A stretch of DNA of 64,000 nucleotides from Henckelia pumila (GCF_033568475.1 NC_133120.1:89732151-89796150), one strand, 5' to 3'; shown: positions 31,416 to 45,600, counted from the stretch's first letter. Made by a program: numbers and translations. Notes: generated by a model from the letters alone, not told the origin.

Positions 31416-34400
31416 CTAAAGCCAACTAGTCATACTACGTAGTCTCATTGCTTCGCGATGTTTGTCAAATAATGGTCCTGGCAAGGGCTTAGTAAGTGGA
31501 TCAGCGATATTGTCTGCAGAGGCCACTCTCTCGACAGTGATGTCTCCTCTTTCCACGATCTCCCGGATGATGTGGTATTTCCTCAGTACGTGTTTGGATC
31601 TTTGATGAGACCTTGGTTCCTTTGCCTGAGCAACGGCACCCGTGTTGTCACAGTACACCGGGACTGGACCAACAGCTTCAGGAATAACGCCCAACTCTTG
31701 GACGAAATTCCTCATCCAAACGGCCTCTTTAGCAGCAGCTGATGCCGCAATGTATTCTGCCTCAGTGGTGGAATCCGCTGTGGTGTCCTGCTTGGAACTC
31801 TTCCAAGAGACAGCACCGCCATTGAGCATAAACACAAATCCAGAGGTTGACTTCGAGTCATCCACGTCACTTTGGAAGCTAGAGTCGGTATAGCCTTCCA
31901 ATTTCAGTTCTCTTCCTCCATAAACCATGAATACATTCTTAGTTCTTCTCAAGTACTTAAGAATATCCTTCATGGCTTTCCAATGCATTTGACCGGGATT
32001 GGCTTGATATCTGCTCGTGACACTCAGAGCAAATGCCACATCCGGTCTGGTGGATATCATCCCATACATGATACTCCCTATGGCTGACGCATATGGTATG
32101 TGTGTCATTTTCTCTATCTCTTCGTCAGTCTTGGGACACATAGACTTGGATAGAGATACTCCATGACACATAGGTAGATGTCCTCTCTTGGACTCATCCA
32201 TTGAAAACCTTTTCAATATAGTGTCGATGTAGGTAGCTTGAGTAAGTCCTATCATTCTCTTAGATCTATCTCTATAGATCTGTATCCCTAGAATATAGGA
32301 CGCCTCACCCAAATCTTTCATCGAGAATCTACCTGATAACCATATCTTTGTTGACTGCAACATCCCTACATCATTCCCAATGAGTAAGATGTCATCAACA
32401 TAAAGTACTAAGAATGTCATAGCATCCTTAACTACTTTCTTGTACACGCACGGTTCCTCCGGGTTCTTGATGAAACCAAAATCCTTTATTGTTTCATCAA
32501 ATTTTTGGTTCCAACTTATCGATGCTTGTTTGAGACCATAGATCGCTCTCTGAAGCTTGCATACCTTATGCTCGCTTCCCATGGATGTGAATCCCTCGGG
32601 CTGCATCATATAGATTTCTTCCTTAATGTTTCCATTAAGAAATGCAGTCTTCACATCCATTTGCCATATCTCATAGTCATACCATGCTGCTATGGCAATA
32701 AGAATTCTTATGGACTTGAACATTGCGACTGGTGAAAAAGTTTCATCATAGTCAACTCCTTGTCTTTGAGTATAACCTTTTGCCACCAATCGTGCCTTGT
32801 AGGTCAGTACCTTTCCATCAGGCCCATGTTTTCTCTTATAGATCCATTTACACCATATTGGAACAATTCCATCGGGAGGATCTACTAAAGTCCAAACTTG
32901 GTATGTATGCATCGAATCTATTTCCGACTGCATAGCTTCAAGCCATAAATTCGAATCTGCATCAGAAATTGTTTTCTTGAAGTTTCTTGGATCACATCCA
33001 ATGTCGGGTTCACTTTGATCCCCTTCAAGAAGAAAACCATATCTAATAGGAGGCCTATAAGTCCTCTCGGATCTTCTAGTAATATGCGTGTCAATCAATG
33101 GTTCCTGAGGTGTAGGATCATTATTTTGTATCTTGGGTTCTTCTCGAATTTCTTCGAGTTCCATCATCTTGCCTTTCTTATCCAATAAGAACTCCTTCTC
33201 CAAGAAGGTGGCATTCCTTGAAACAAACACTTTTGTTTCAGTAGGATGATAGAAATAATATCCGATTGAATTCTTCGGATACCCTACAAAATAACATAAG
33301 GTGGATCGACTATCCAACTTATCTCCCACTGTCTGCTTCACGTAAGCAGGACATCCCCAAATCCTCAAGTACGAATACTTAGGAGTTTTGCCATTCCATA
33401 ACTCATATGGTGTTTTGTTCACTGCTTTAGTGTGAACGTTGTTCAACAACAATACCGCCGTTTCAAGAGCATAGCCCCAAAACGAAGGTGGGAGCTAAGT
33501 GAAGCTCATCATGGATCGAACCATGTCCAACAAAGTTCGATTGCGACGCTCCGAAACACCATTAAGCTGAGGTGTCATAGGAGGAGTCCACTGAGAGAGA
33601 ATCCCATTCTCTTTTAGATAGCTCAAAAACTCGATACTCAAGTATTCTCCACCTCGATCCGATCGAAGTGCTTTAATCCTCTTACCTAGTTTGTTTTCTA
33701 CTTCAGCCTTGAATTCTTTGAACTTTTCAAATGATTCAGACTTATATTTCATCAAATATAAGTACCCATACCTAGAATAATCATCAGTAAAGGTAATGAA
33801 GTAGGTGTGACCAAATTTTGTACCAATACTAAATGGTCCGCAAACATCCGTATGGATCAAATCCAATAGATTTTGACTACGCTCAGGTTTTCCTTTGAAA
33901 GGAGATTTAGTCATTTTTCCTTTCAGGCAGGACTCACAAGTAGGTAGAGAGTTAATATCAGACATATCAAACATGCCCTCTCCCACTAGCTTGTTCATCC
34001 TCCTTGAGGAAATATGACGTAGCCTAGCATGCCAAAGGTTTGCCGGGTTTTGACTATCGATTTTCCTTTTGTTCGTTGTTACCGGTTTATCAACATAATT
34101 TATTGGAACGTCTTTTAATTTTAAGTTATATAGATCGTTTTCAAGTTGTCCATTTCCAATCAAACATTCATTCTTGTAAATATTGCAAATCTCATTCACA
34201 AAATTGCAAGAAAAACCATCTCTATCAAGCATAGAAACAGAAATAATGTTTTTAATCAAGTCTGGAACAAATAAAACATCTCTCAAAAGTAACTTAAAAT
34301 CGTTCTGCAAAATTAAATAAACGTCTCCCACAGCTTTGGCTTCAACTCTAGAACTATTTCCGAGCCTCAGCTGGGTCTCACCCATTCTAAGCTTGCGACT

Positions 34401-35330
34401 TCTTGTCATCACCTGCAATTCATTGCAAATGTGAGATCCACATCCGGTATCCAATACCCAAGAAGTAGTATTAAGTGAAACATTTATTTCAATATAAAAC
34501 ATACCCTTCGCAGTTCGCAACTGCTCTAGATATTCCTTGCAGTTACGTTTCCAATGACCGGGTTTCTTGCAGTGATGACAAACATCCTTGGACTTTTCCA
34601 TGTTTGAAGCCTTTGTCTTGTTCTTCTTCTCGGATCCGGTTTTCTTGGATGGGGCAGAACGTTTCTTACCCTTTGTACTTGGCCCCTTCTTAGCAGAAGA
34701 AGAGGAGCCCACCAAGAGAACCGGTTTATCCTTCTTTAAAGTGGCTTCATAAGTTACAAGCATATTGACCATCTCTTCAAGGGAGGCCTCTATCTTGTTC
34801 ATATTGAAATTCACCACAAAACCGTCAAACGATGAAGGAAGAGAGAGAAGTAATAAGTCCACATTGAGTTCATGCTCCAATACCAATTCAAGCGTTACTA
34901 ACTTCTGAATGAGCCAAATCACGCGTACCCCATGATCACGGACCGAAGTCCCTTCACGCATGCGACACGTCATTAACTCTTTTATAGTAGCGAACCTTTC
35001 AGCTCTCGATTGAGCCCCAAAAAGTTCCTTGAGTTGTACGTGAATGTCAGCAGCATTCACGGTATCCTCAAATCGCCTCTGGAGTTCATCAGACATCGAA
35101 GCTTGCATATAGCATTTGGCCTTGATATCATGGTCCCACCATTTATCAAGTTTGGCCAACTCTTCCGGACTTATATCAGCTGGTGCTTCCTTCGGAGGAG
35201 ATTTTTCTAACACGTAGAGCATCTTCTCCGAGGTCAAGACAATCTTCAACTTACGGAACCATTTCGTATAGTTTGCGCCAGTCAGTTTATTTTGTTCGAG
35301 AATAGAGAATAGTGGATTGCGCGAATTCAT
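31416..35330 (-). pseudogene. Copia 2 gag-pol, interrupted by a single TAG
   Basis: Exactly 3915 nt, the same length as copia 1 gag-pol, with no net indel. The only disabling change seen is TAG at 33495-33497, inside integrase just after MVRSMMSFT, where copia 1 has a Glu codon. All domains are present: gag, CCHC knuckle (CHHCKKPGHWKRNC), protease DTG, integrase, RT with YVDD, RNase H and the ADNIADPLTKPLP end. Start MNSRNPLF at 35330; a possible ten-codon upstream extension to 35360 is not conserved in copia 1. Translation would give gag-protease-integrase without RT. Confidence 0.92.
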
Positions 35331-37163
35331 CTTAATGAAATACTGAAAAGAAACAGACAATAATCAGTGATTGTTTAATTAATTTACTAAGACATAAAAT
35401 AAGGCAAAATTTATTTTATGAATCTCACTCCCACTATTTTAACGATTTCACTACCCTCTAGTGAAAACGAGAAACATTTTCTTTAGTGGGAACATGGAGT
35501 CCAATTGACAAACTATAGTCCCGAATAATATCATCCAACCATAATTTTCAAAAGGTAGAGCCCAATTGCTTCCAAAGCAACCTCCATATTTTTACCTCAT
35601 GTCCAATAAGGGCCCAATAATATGATGCCATTTATTGTAACATGTCAAGATGACCCATCAATATTAAGTTGTAATGGACGGTCGCCATGTGGATCCCCAA
35701 TAATATGAGCCAATCCCATGGGAGTTCCATCCAACTTACAACATGTGTCGATCCAATGTACAGCTTTCCGACGAACGGGCCCCCCCAATAATATGAGCCA
35801 GACCGTATCCGCGGGTAGCATCTCATACATTGATCGTTGATGGAAGGTAGGAACATTTAAACAATATTTAAATTTCCTTTATTTATCTTGATATCAATTT
35901 TAAATCATATTTAAAATGAGGGATTTTTAATTTTGAAAATTTGTCTCATCATTTAAAATTTGTATGCTTGCGGGATTCATACAATTTAGTCTAAACATGC
36001 ATACAACGATAATATCATATATTATATTTTAGGATGATCGATTTCATTACTAATCGACCCGTGGTTGCCAATCACGAGTCTAAGTCCAATCCTAGGTGAT
36101 ATGCAAGTATGCAATGCAATTCTATTACATTGTGCTTCCAATTTATATTTCTTCAGTCTTTATCATTGCTTGATGGTCCCACCTCCATCTTCAAAAACTC
36201 CCACTATTTCTAGTGAATTTACAATAAATTACTATGACAAATAAAGGGATACATTGTAGGGGTGGGAACGGGCCATAAACCAGACCCACTTTTATTACAA
36301 ATGATAAAATCAAATTTGGGCCATAAACCAGACCCATTAATAAAACCCAACAATCAATAATAAAGTCAAATGTAAACAACCTAACATACACCAATAATAT
36401 TGGTCATGGCAATCGATCATCCTTATCCAATAATATTTAATTCAAAAATTAATTTATTGGATATCATGCAATGGCAATAAATATAAATAGATAAAATCAT
36501 ATTTCATACATAAAATCTTATTTTATATATAAAATCATATTTTATCTAGTTTATCCATAAAATCATATTTTACATATAAAATCCAATTTTATACATAAAA
36601 TCATATTTTATTATCAATTGTACCAAAATTAATAATTAAAGATTTAATTTATGGGATTAAATTTATAAATTTCCAAAATTCAAAATTTATCCAAAAATTA
36701 ATTTTCTTAAAAAATTTTGGGCTCAAACAATTTTGACCCATTGCCTCGTGGACCAACTGAAACAATTTTCAATCGGGCCAAAAACTGGGTCCAAAACCAT
36801 TTTGGGCTAGAATTTATAATTCACGAAAAAATTTAATTTTTAATTAAAAAAAAAAAATTCTGGGCAGCCCGGGACAATCCCGGGCTGCCCGCCCGTCGCT
36901 GGGCTGGACTCGTCCAGCCCAGCCGCTGGGCCGCTCCATGCGGCCCAGCTGCGCGGGCTAGGGCAACTCTTGCCCTAGCTCACGCAGGGCTGCTGCGTGC
37001 AGCCCATCTGCGCGCACGGCTGCACGCGGCGCTGCTCGCTGCCTTCGGGCAGCGGGCAGCCCCGAAAATATATATATTTTTTTCTTTTCCATTTTATTTT
37101 TCTGAAAAATCGAGGCTTTGTACAATCGATAAAATTTTAATCGTAAAATCCGAGAACAGCCTG
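35331..37163 (-). other. Copia 2 leader (untranslated)
   Basis: Same layout as copia 1: hairpin array near the primer site (36862-37063), AT-rich words (about 36490-36610) and four AATAATAT motifs (35520-35801). No gene. Confidence 0.75.
36862..37063 (-). other. Tandem GC-rich hairpin array in copia 2 leader
   Basis: At least six adjacent inverted repeats, including 36862-36890 (12-bp stem, loop ACAAT), 36898-36923, 36925-36949, 36958-36978 and 36987-37005. Stem sequences differ from those of copia 1 although the position relative to the primer site is the same. Confidence 0.75.
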
Positions 37164-37175
37164 GCTCTGATACCA
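37164..37175 (-). promoter_or_regulatory. Copia 2 primer binding site (initiator Met tRNA)
   Basis: TGGTATCAGAGC on -, next to the 5' LTR. Confidence 0.9.
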
Positions 37176-37176
37176 C

Positions 37177-39022
37177 TGTTGGAACACGGTCGTTCTCCGG
37201 ATCGAAAAAGAAAGTGATACCCGGTGCAGCGGAAGTTTTAAATTTTATATGGAACGATTCCATATGGGTATCAAATTCCTACGATTAAAATTGATAATAT
37301 AAAATTTAAACAATATAAATTTTACCTTAAAATCTCGAAACGAGATTATGGACACCAACATATTAAACTGCTCTTGTTGTATATCCCAGGAACTGATGAA
37401 CGAACAATTATTCAATCAGGTCCACGAACAGAAGTTTAATCCCTCTGATAGACTGCACTATAAAGTCTATCATAAGTTTCTACGAAGAGATAGAACAGAT
37501 ATGATCTGCTAATTCAGACTGCAAATTCGAAATTCGCAGACTGAAAATTCTCTAAGACAGAGAGAGGGGGCGGCCGAAATTCCTAGACTGGAGGCTAGGG
37601 TTTTCGAAAATCTGAGTGTAAGTTGTGTGTAATTTCTATACTGCAATAACTAATTTATAATGTGGGCTGCTAACAGCTTAAGGCCCATTAGTCCTAAGTT
37701 CAAGCCTAACAAGCAAAGCCCGCATGTTCAGAAATTAATGTAAAATTCATCGTGACTCAGATTGATAAACCAATTTCACCAATGTGCACAGAAACCATTT
37801 CTGCATCTTTTAAAGTCAAGATAAATTTTCTGAATCCGAATTCAGTGGTTTCCAAAAATGTCCATCACTATGTCATTTTAGGAAATCTTACTCCCTCTAC
37901 TCTTAAATAAGAAGTCCCACTTCTTTATTCACTAAATTTAACTCTTTAAATTTAATTATCTCAACGGGGATTAAAAATCCATTACTTGTGTGACCCTCAA
38001 TGGTTCAGGGATACAGCTAGCCGTGGGCTCACAACTCCTTGTGACTCGGAACAACAATTTTCGACTTGCCCATCGAATCATGGTAAGAGCACCTAGCAAC
38101 AACGCCCCATGATTCCCTAGGTATCACTGATAGTGGCTGCAAGAACCAATAGATTTTGGTTAGCGTACAGTACAGTCTCTTCATCCATATATCCCGATTG
38201 AATCAACAACCATTGGTAAATCGAGAGTCGTTCGAGATTCGATAACTATGCAATGCATCTTGAAGATCAAATAGTGACATCGCATGTGCTACTAAGAAAC
38301 CATTTCTTAAAACGCATCATGTACTCTGGCCAGAGATTCGTCACACTAATATCTCCTCAGATTGCATAGGATATCCACACTCGCAAGTATGTGGTGAATC
38401 CTTGACAACAAAGCATCGACTCCTATATGTGTCGTAACTGTACCCAATCCCGACACCTGATGACCCCAATAGAGTCGGTAAACGAGTCAAAGTACAGTAC
38501 TAGCATATAGAGTCTCAATGATGTTTCAAGTAGTAAGGACTAATGGTGTACAACCAAAACCGCGGACTTTATCCACTCGATAAGTGATAACCACTTGGAA
38601 AGTCCGGATAGGGTAGTTCGATCATTCATCGTATGAATATCCATTTGCATGCTTTTAACATCTTTATGTTCCATACCAATGAAACGTGGTACTCGGCATC
38701 GCAAATGCTAGTCTCAATCTCGAGCGATCCTTATCCTTATTAACGGATGGCTGAATCGACTAGGAACTATTTAGAATATACAGTGACTATAAGATGTGTT
38801 TCATGATAGCCATCCCCATGTGCCACCACATCTTACATACACTATAGTATATTCAAGGTCTTCATCTAAACATCTTATAGTATGTCACAACATAATAATA
38901 TGATAAAAGATAAAGTAAATGCCATTATAAAAGTGTAAATTATATTAAACAAAAGATTGTTTATACATAGAGTCATAAAAGCCCTTAGCCACAAGTTGGC
39001 TCACCGGGCACCCACTCTTTCA
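37177..39022 (-). repeat. Copia 2 5' LTR (1846 bp)
   Basis: Partner of 29556-31401 at about 98% identity. Confidence 0.93.
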
Positions 39023-39098
39023 ACAACCGCCTCCACCAGCCCACCGCTGCCCCTTCTCTGTCAAAACAATACAGCAGCACGCCGCTGCCCTTATAACC
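39023..39098. other. Island of Tat-like 3' region between two copia insertions
   Basis: Starts with the right target duplication of copia 2 (ACAAC, 39023-39027) and ends with the left duplication of the compound insertion (TAACC, 39094-39098). The middle holds CAGCACGCCGCTG, a motif of the flanking Tat pieces. Confidence 0.75.
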
Positions 39099-40946
39099 TG
39101 AAAGAGTGGGTGCCCGATGAGCCAACTTGTGGCTAAGGGCTTTTATGACTCTATGTATAAACAATCTTTTGTTTAATATAATTTACACTTTTATAATGGC
39201 ATTTACTTTATCTTTTATCATATTATTATGTTGTGGCATACTATAAGATGTTTAGATGAAGACCTTGAATATACTATAGTGTATGTAAGTTGTGGTAGCA
39301 CATGGGGATGACTATCATGAAACACATCTTATAGTCACTGTATATTCTAAATAGTTCCTAGTCGATTGAGTCGTCCACAAATAAGGATAAGGATCGCTCG
39401 AGATTGAGACTAGAATTTACGATGCCGAGTACCATGTTTCATTGGTATGGAACATAGAGATGTTCGAAGCATGCAAATGGATATTCATATGATGAATGAT
39501 CGAACTACCCTATTCGGACTTTTCAAGTGGTTATCACTTATCGAGTGGATATAGTCCGCGGTTTTGGTTGTACACCATTAGTCCTTATTACTTGAAATAT
39601 CATTGAGACTCTATATGCTAGTACTGTGCTTTGACTCGTTTACCGACTCTATTAGGGTCATCAGGTGTCGGGATTGGGTACAGTTATGACACATATAGGA
39701 GTTGATGCTTTTTTGTCAAGGATTCACCGCACATTTGCGAGTGTGGATATCCTATGCAATATGAGAAGATATTAGTGTGACGAATCTCTGGCCAGAGTAC
39801 ATGATGTGTTTTAGGTTACTTGGTTTCCTAGTAGCACATGCGATGTCACTATTTGATCTTCAAGATGCATTGCATAGTTATCGAATCTCGAACGACTCTC
39901 GATTTACCAATGGTTGTTGATTCGATCGGGATATATGGATGAAGGGACCGTACTGTATGCTAACCAAAATCTATTGGTTCTTGCAGGCACTATCAGTGAT
40001 ACCTAGGAAATCATGGGGCGATGTTGCTAGGCGCTCTTACCATGATTCGTTGGGTAAGTCGGAAATTGTTGTTCCGAGTCACAAGGAGTTGTGAGCCCAC
40101 GGCTAGCTGTATCCCTGAACCATTGAGGGTCACACAAGTAATGGATTTTTAATCCCCGTTGAGATAATTAAATTTAAAGAGTTAAATTTAGTGAATAAAG
40201 AAGTGGGACTTCTTATTTAAGAGTAGAGGGAGTATGATTTCCTAAAATGACATAGTGATGGACATTTTTGGAAATCACTGAATTCGGATTCAGAAAATTT
40301 ATCTTGACTTTAAAAGATGCAGAAATGGTTTCTGTACACATTGGTGAAATTGGTTTATCAATCTGAGTCACGATGAATTTTATATTAATTTCTGAACATG
40401 CGGGCTTTGCTTGTCAGGCTTGAACTTATGACTAATGGGCCCTAAGCTGTTAGCAGCCCACATTATAAATAAGTTATTGCAATGCAGAAATTAGACAACA
40501 CAAGGCAAAAATTTCAAAAAACCCTAGAGAGTTTCTCTCTAGTTTCGGCCGCCCCTTCCCTCTGTCTTTGAGATTTTTCAGTCTGCAAATTTCGAATTTG
40601 CAGTCTGAATTAGTAGATCAAATCTGTTATTTCTCTTCGTAGAAACTTCTGATAGACTTTCTAGTGCAGTCTATCAGAGGGATTAAACTTCTGTTCATGG
40701 ACCTGATTGAAGAATTGTTCGTTCATCAGTTCCTGGGATATACAACAAGAGTAGTTTAATCTGTTGGTGTCTATAATCTCGCTTCGAGATTTTTAGGTAA
40801 AATTTACATTGTTTAAATTTTATGTTATCAATTTTAATCGTAGGAATTTGATACCCATATGGAATCGTTCCATATAAAATTTTAAAACTTCCGCTGCACC
40901 ATGTATCACTTTCTTTTTCGATCCGGAGAACGACCGTGTTCCAACA
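39099..40946 (+). repeat. LTR C (1848 bp)
   Basis: TGAAAGAGTGGG...GTTCCAACA. A TATA-like TATAAAT at 40464-40470 may be the promoter core. About 40 substitutions from LTR E. Confidence 0.9.
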
Positions 40947-40947
40947 G

Positions 40948-40959
40948 TGGTATCAGAGT
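40948..40959 (+). promoter_or_regulatory. Copia 3 primer binding site
   Basis: TGGTATCAGAGT, one base off the canonical initiator-Met site at its last position. Confidence 0.85.
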
Positions 40960-41055
40960 CAGGTTGTTCTCGGATTTTACGATTAAAATATTGTTCAATT
41001 GTACAAGCCTCGATTTTCCAGAAAAATAAAACGAATTTTTTTTTTTTTAAAGTTT

Positions 41056-41193
41056 CCGGGGGCTGCCCGCTGCCCGAAAAGGCAACGGGCGGCCGTTGCC
41101 CTGCGCGCAGCTGGGCCGCGCCCGCGGCCCAGCGAAGAGCTGGGCCCCCGGCCCGATTGTCGGGGACTGCCCGGGATCGTCCGGGCAGCCCAG
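41056..41193 (+). other. Tandem GC-rich hairpin array in copia 3 leader
   Basis: Inverted repeats at 41081-41100, 41109-41132 and 41167-41188, with stems of about 8-10 bp, about 110-250 nt after the primer site as in copies 1 and 2. Confidence 0.7.
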
Positions 41194-42193
41194 AAAAATT
41201 AAAATTTTATTTTTTTAAAATTTTGAATTTCAGCCCGTTAATTGTTATCGGGCCCAGTTTTTGGTCCGATTGAAAATTGTTTTTGATTGGTCCACGAGGC
41301 ATCGGATCAAATTGTTTGAGTCCGAAATTTTAAAAATTGATTTTTGGATAAATTTAAATTTTTGGAAAATTTATAAATTTTATCCATTAAATTAGATTTT
41401 ATAAAATTAATAATTTTGGTACAATTGATAATAAAATATGATTTTATGTATAAAATTGGATTTTATATGTAAAATATGATTTTATGGATAAACTAGATAA
41501 AATATAATTTTATATATAAAATAAGATTTTATGTATGAAATATGATTTTATCTATTTATATTTATTGTCATTGCATGATATCCAACAAATTAATTTTTGA
41601 ATTAAATATTATTGGATAAGGATGATCGATTGCCATGACCAATATTATAGGTGTATGTTAGGTTGTTTACATTTGGTTTTAATTATTGTTGTTGGATTTA
41701 TTAATGGGCCTGGTTTATGGCCCGTTCCCACCCCTTAAATATGTATCCCCTGCTTGTCATCGAAATTTATTGTAAATTTTAGACTTAGTGGGAGATGAAG
41801 ATTTGAAGACAAAGATGGGCCCAGCAGACAATAAAGACCGAAGAAATGTAAATTGGAAGCTCAATGTAATAGGATTGCATTGCATACTTGCATATTACCT
41901 AGGATTGGACTTATACTTGTGATTGGCAACCACGGGCCGATTAGTAATGGAATCGATCATCCTAAAATAATATATGATATTATTGTTGTATGCATGTTTA
42001 GACTAAATTGTATGAATCCCGCAAACATACAAATTTTAAATGATGAGACAAATTTTTCGAAATTAAAATCCCTTATTTTAAATATGATTTAAAACTGATA
42101 TCAAGATAAACAAAAGGGCATTTAAATATTGTTTAAATGTTCCTACCTTCCATCAACAATCAGTGTATGAGATGCTACCCGCGGATACGGTCC

Positions 42194-42474
42194 GGCTCAT
42201 ATTATTGGGGGGTCCCGTTCATCGGAAAGCTGTACATTGGATCGACATATGTTGTAAGTTGGATGGAACTCCCATGGGATTGGCTCATATTATTGGGAAT
42301 CCACATGGCGACCGTCCATCATAACTTAATATTGATGGGTCATCTTGACGTGTCACAATAAACGGTGTCATATTATTGGGCCCTTATTGGACATGAGGTA
42401 AAAACATGGAGGTTGCTTTGGAAGCAATTGGGCTCTATCATTTGAAAAATTATGGTTGGCTGATATTATTCGGG
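42194..42474 (+). repeat. Four-fold leader motif TCATATTATTGGG, spacing about 88 bp
   Basis: GGCTCATATTATTGGG at 42194 and 42282, TCATATTATTGGG at 42368, GGCTGATATTATTCGGG at 42458. The same four-fold arrangement is at 10002-10282 and 35520-35801 on -. Confidence 0.75.
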
Positions 42475-42663
42475 ACTATAGTTTGTCAATTGGACTCCAT
42501 GTTCCCACTAAAGAAAATGTTTCTCGTTTTCACTAGAGGGTAGTGAAATCGTTAAAATAGTGGGAGTGAGATTCATAAAATAAATTTTGCCTTATTTTAT
42601 GTCTTAGTAAATTAATTAAACAATCACTGATTATTGTCTGTTTCTTTTCAGTATTTCATTAAG

Positions 42664-45600
42664 ATGAATTCGCGCAATCCACTATTCTCTATTCTCGAAC
42701 AAAACAAACTGACTGGCGCAAACTATACGGAATGATTCCGTAAGTTGAAGATTGTCTTGACCTCGGAGAAGATGTTCTACGTGTTAGAAAAATCTCCTCC
42801 GAAGGAAGCACCAGCTGATATAAGTCCGGAAGAGTTGGCCAAACTTGATAAATGGTGGGACCATGATATCAAGGCCAAATGCTATATGCAAGCTTCGATG
42901 TCTGATGAAATCCAGAGGCGATTTGAGGATACCGTGAATGTTGCTGACATTCACGCACAACTTAAGGAACTTTTTGGGGCTCAATCGAGAGCTGAAAGGT
43001 TCGCTACTGTAAAAGAGTTAATGACGTGTCGCATGCGTGAAGGGACTTCGGTCCGTGATCATGGGGTACGCGTGATTTGGCTCATTCAGAAGTTGTTAAC
43101 GCTTGAATTGATATTGGAGCATGAACTCAATGTGGACTTATTACTTCTCTCTCTTCCTTCATAGTTTGACAGTTTTATGGTGAATTTCAATATGAACAAG
43201 ATAGAGGCCTCCCTTGAAGAGATGGTCAATGTGCTTGTAACTTATGAAACCACTTTAAAGAAGGATAAACCGGTTCTCTTGGTGGGCTCCTCTTCTTCTG
43301 CTAAGAAGGGGCCAAGTACAAAGGGTAAGAAACGTTCTGCCCCATCCAAGAAAACCGGACCCGAGAAGAAGAACAAGACAAAGGCTTCAAACATGGAAAA
43401 ATCCAAGGATGTTTGCCATCACTGCAAGAAACCCGGTCATTGGAAACGTAACTGCAAGGAATATCTCGAGCAGTTGCGAACTGCGAAGGGTATGTTTTAT
43501 ATTGAAATAAATGTTTCACTTAATACTACTTCTTGGGTATTGGATACCGGATGTGGATCTCACATTTGCAATGATTTGCAGGTGATGACAAGAAGTCGCA
43601 AGCTTAGGATGGGTGAGACCCAGCTGAGGCTCGGAAATGGTTCTCGAGTTGAAGCCAAAGCTGTGGGAGACATTTGTTTAATTTTGCAGAATGATTTTAA
43701 CTTATTTTTTAGAGATGTTTTATATGTGCCAGATTTGGTTAAAAACATTATTTATATTTCTATGCTTGATAGAGATGGTTTTTCTTGCAATTTTGTGAAT
43801 GAGATTTGCAATATTTACAAGAATGAATGTTTAATTGGATATGGACAACTTGAAAACGATCTATATAACTTAAAATTAAAAGACGTTCCAATTAATTATG
43901 TTGATAAACCGGTAACAACGAACAAAAGGAAAATCAATAGTCAAAACACAGCAAACCTTTGGCATGCTAGGCTAGGTCATATTTCTTCAAGGAGGATGAA
44001 CAAGCTAGTGGGAGAGGGCATGTTTGATATGTCTGATATTAACTCTCTACCTACTTGTGAGTCCTGCCTCAAAGAAAAAATGACTAAATCTCCTTTCAAA
44101 GGGAAGCCAGAGCGTAGTCAAAATCTATTAGATTTGATCCATACAGATGTTTGCGGACCATTTAGTATTGGTACAAAATTTGGTCACACCTAATTCATTA
44201 CCTTTACTGATGATTATTCTAGGTATGGGTACTTATATTTTATGAAATATAAGTCTGAATCATTTGAAAAGTTCAAAGAATTCAAGGCTGAAGTAGAAAA
44301 CAAACTAGGTAAGAGTATTAAAGCACTTCGATCAGATCGAGGTGGAGAATACTTCAGTACCGAGTTCTTGGATTATCTAAAAGAGAATGGGATTCTCTCT
44401 CAGTGGACTCCTCCTATGACACCTCAGCTGAATGGTGTTTCGGAACGTCGCAATCGAACCTTGTTGGACATGGTTTGATCTATGATGAGCTTCACTGAGA
44501 TCCCACCTTCATTTTGGGGCTATGCTCTTGAAACGGCGGTATTGTTGTTGAACAACATCCACACTAAAGCAATGGACAAAACACCATACGAGTTATGGAA
44601 TGGCAAAGCTCCTAAGTATTCGTACTTGAGGATTTGGGGATGTCCTGCTTACGTGAAGCAGACAGTGGGAGATAAGTTGGATAGTCGATCCACCTTATGT
44701 TATTTTGTAGGGTATCCGAAGAATTCAATCGGATATTATTTATATCATCCTACTGAAACAAAAGTGTTTGTTTCAAGGAATGCCACCTTCTTAAAGAAGG
44801 AGTTCTTATTGGATAAGAAAGGCAAGATGATGGAACTCGAAGAAATTCGAGAAGAACCCGAGATACAAAATAACGATCCTATACCTCAAGAATCATCACA
44901 AGACACGCCTATTACTAGAAGATCCGAGAGGACTTCTAGGCCTCCTATTAGATATGGTCTTCTTCTTGAAGGGGATCAAAGTGAACCCGACATTGGATGT
45001 GATCCAAGAAACATCAAGGAAGCAATTTCTGATGCGGATTCGAATTTATGGCTTGAAACTATGCAGTCGGAAATAGATTCGATGCATACAAACCAAGTTT
45101 GGTCATTAGTAGATCCTCCCGATGGAATTGTTCCAATAGGGTGTAAATGGATCTACAAGAGAAAACTTGGGCCTGATGGAAAAGGTACTGACCTACAAGG
45201 CATGATTGGTGGCAAAAGGTTATACTCAAAGACAAGGAGTTGACTATGATGAAACTTTTTCACCAGTCGCAATGTTCAAGTCCATAATAATCCTTATTGT
45301 CATTGCTGCATGGTATGACTATGAGATGTGGCAAATGGATGTGAAGACTGCATTCCTTAATGGAAACATTAAGGAAAAGATCTATATGATGCAGCCTGAG
45401 GGATTCACATCCATGGGAAGCAAGCATAAGGTATGTAAGCTTCAGAGATCAATTTATGGTCTCAAACAAGCATCAAGAAGTTGGAACCAGAAATTTGATG
45501 AAACAATAAAAGATTTTGGTTTCATCAAGAACCCGGAGGAACCGTGCGTGTATAAGAAAGTAGTTAAGGATGCTGTGACATTCTTAGTACTTTATGTTGA

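Larger units (their letters stand above)
29556..39022 (-). mobile_element. Ty1/copia element copia 2, full length, one stop in pol
   Basis: Same family as copia 1 with a different LTR terminus (TGTTGGAACACGGTCG). LTRs 29556-31401 and 37177-39022 are each 1846 bp and differ by about 40 substitutions (about 2%), so it is clearly older than copia 1. A perfect 5-bp duplication flanks it. It lies in the 3' region of the Tat-like element. Confidence 0.93.
40960..42663 (+). other. Copia 3 leader (untranslated)
   Basis: Hairpin array at 41056-41193, AT-rich words at about 41440-41560, and four TCATATTATTGGG-type motifs at 42194-42474. No gene. Confidence 0.75.

Noticed and set aside
39715..40946. 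Long antisense similarity between LTR C and copia 2 LTRs as a possible giant inverted repeat
   Set aside because: Simply two insertions of the same LTR family in opposite orientations separated by 71 bp, each with its own target duplication.
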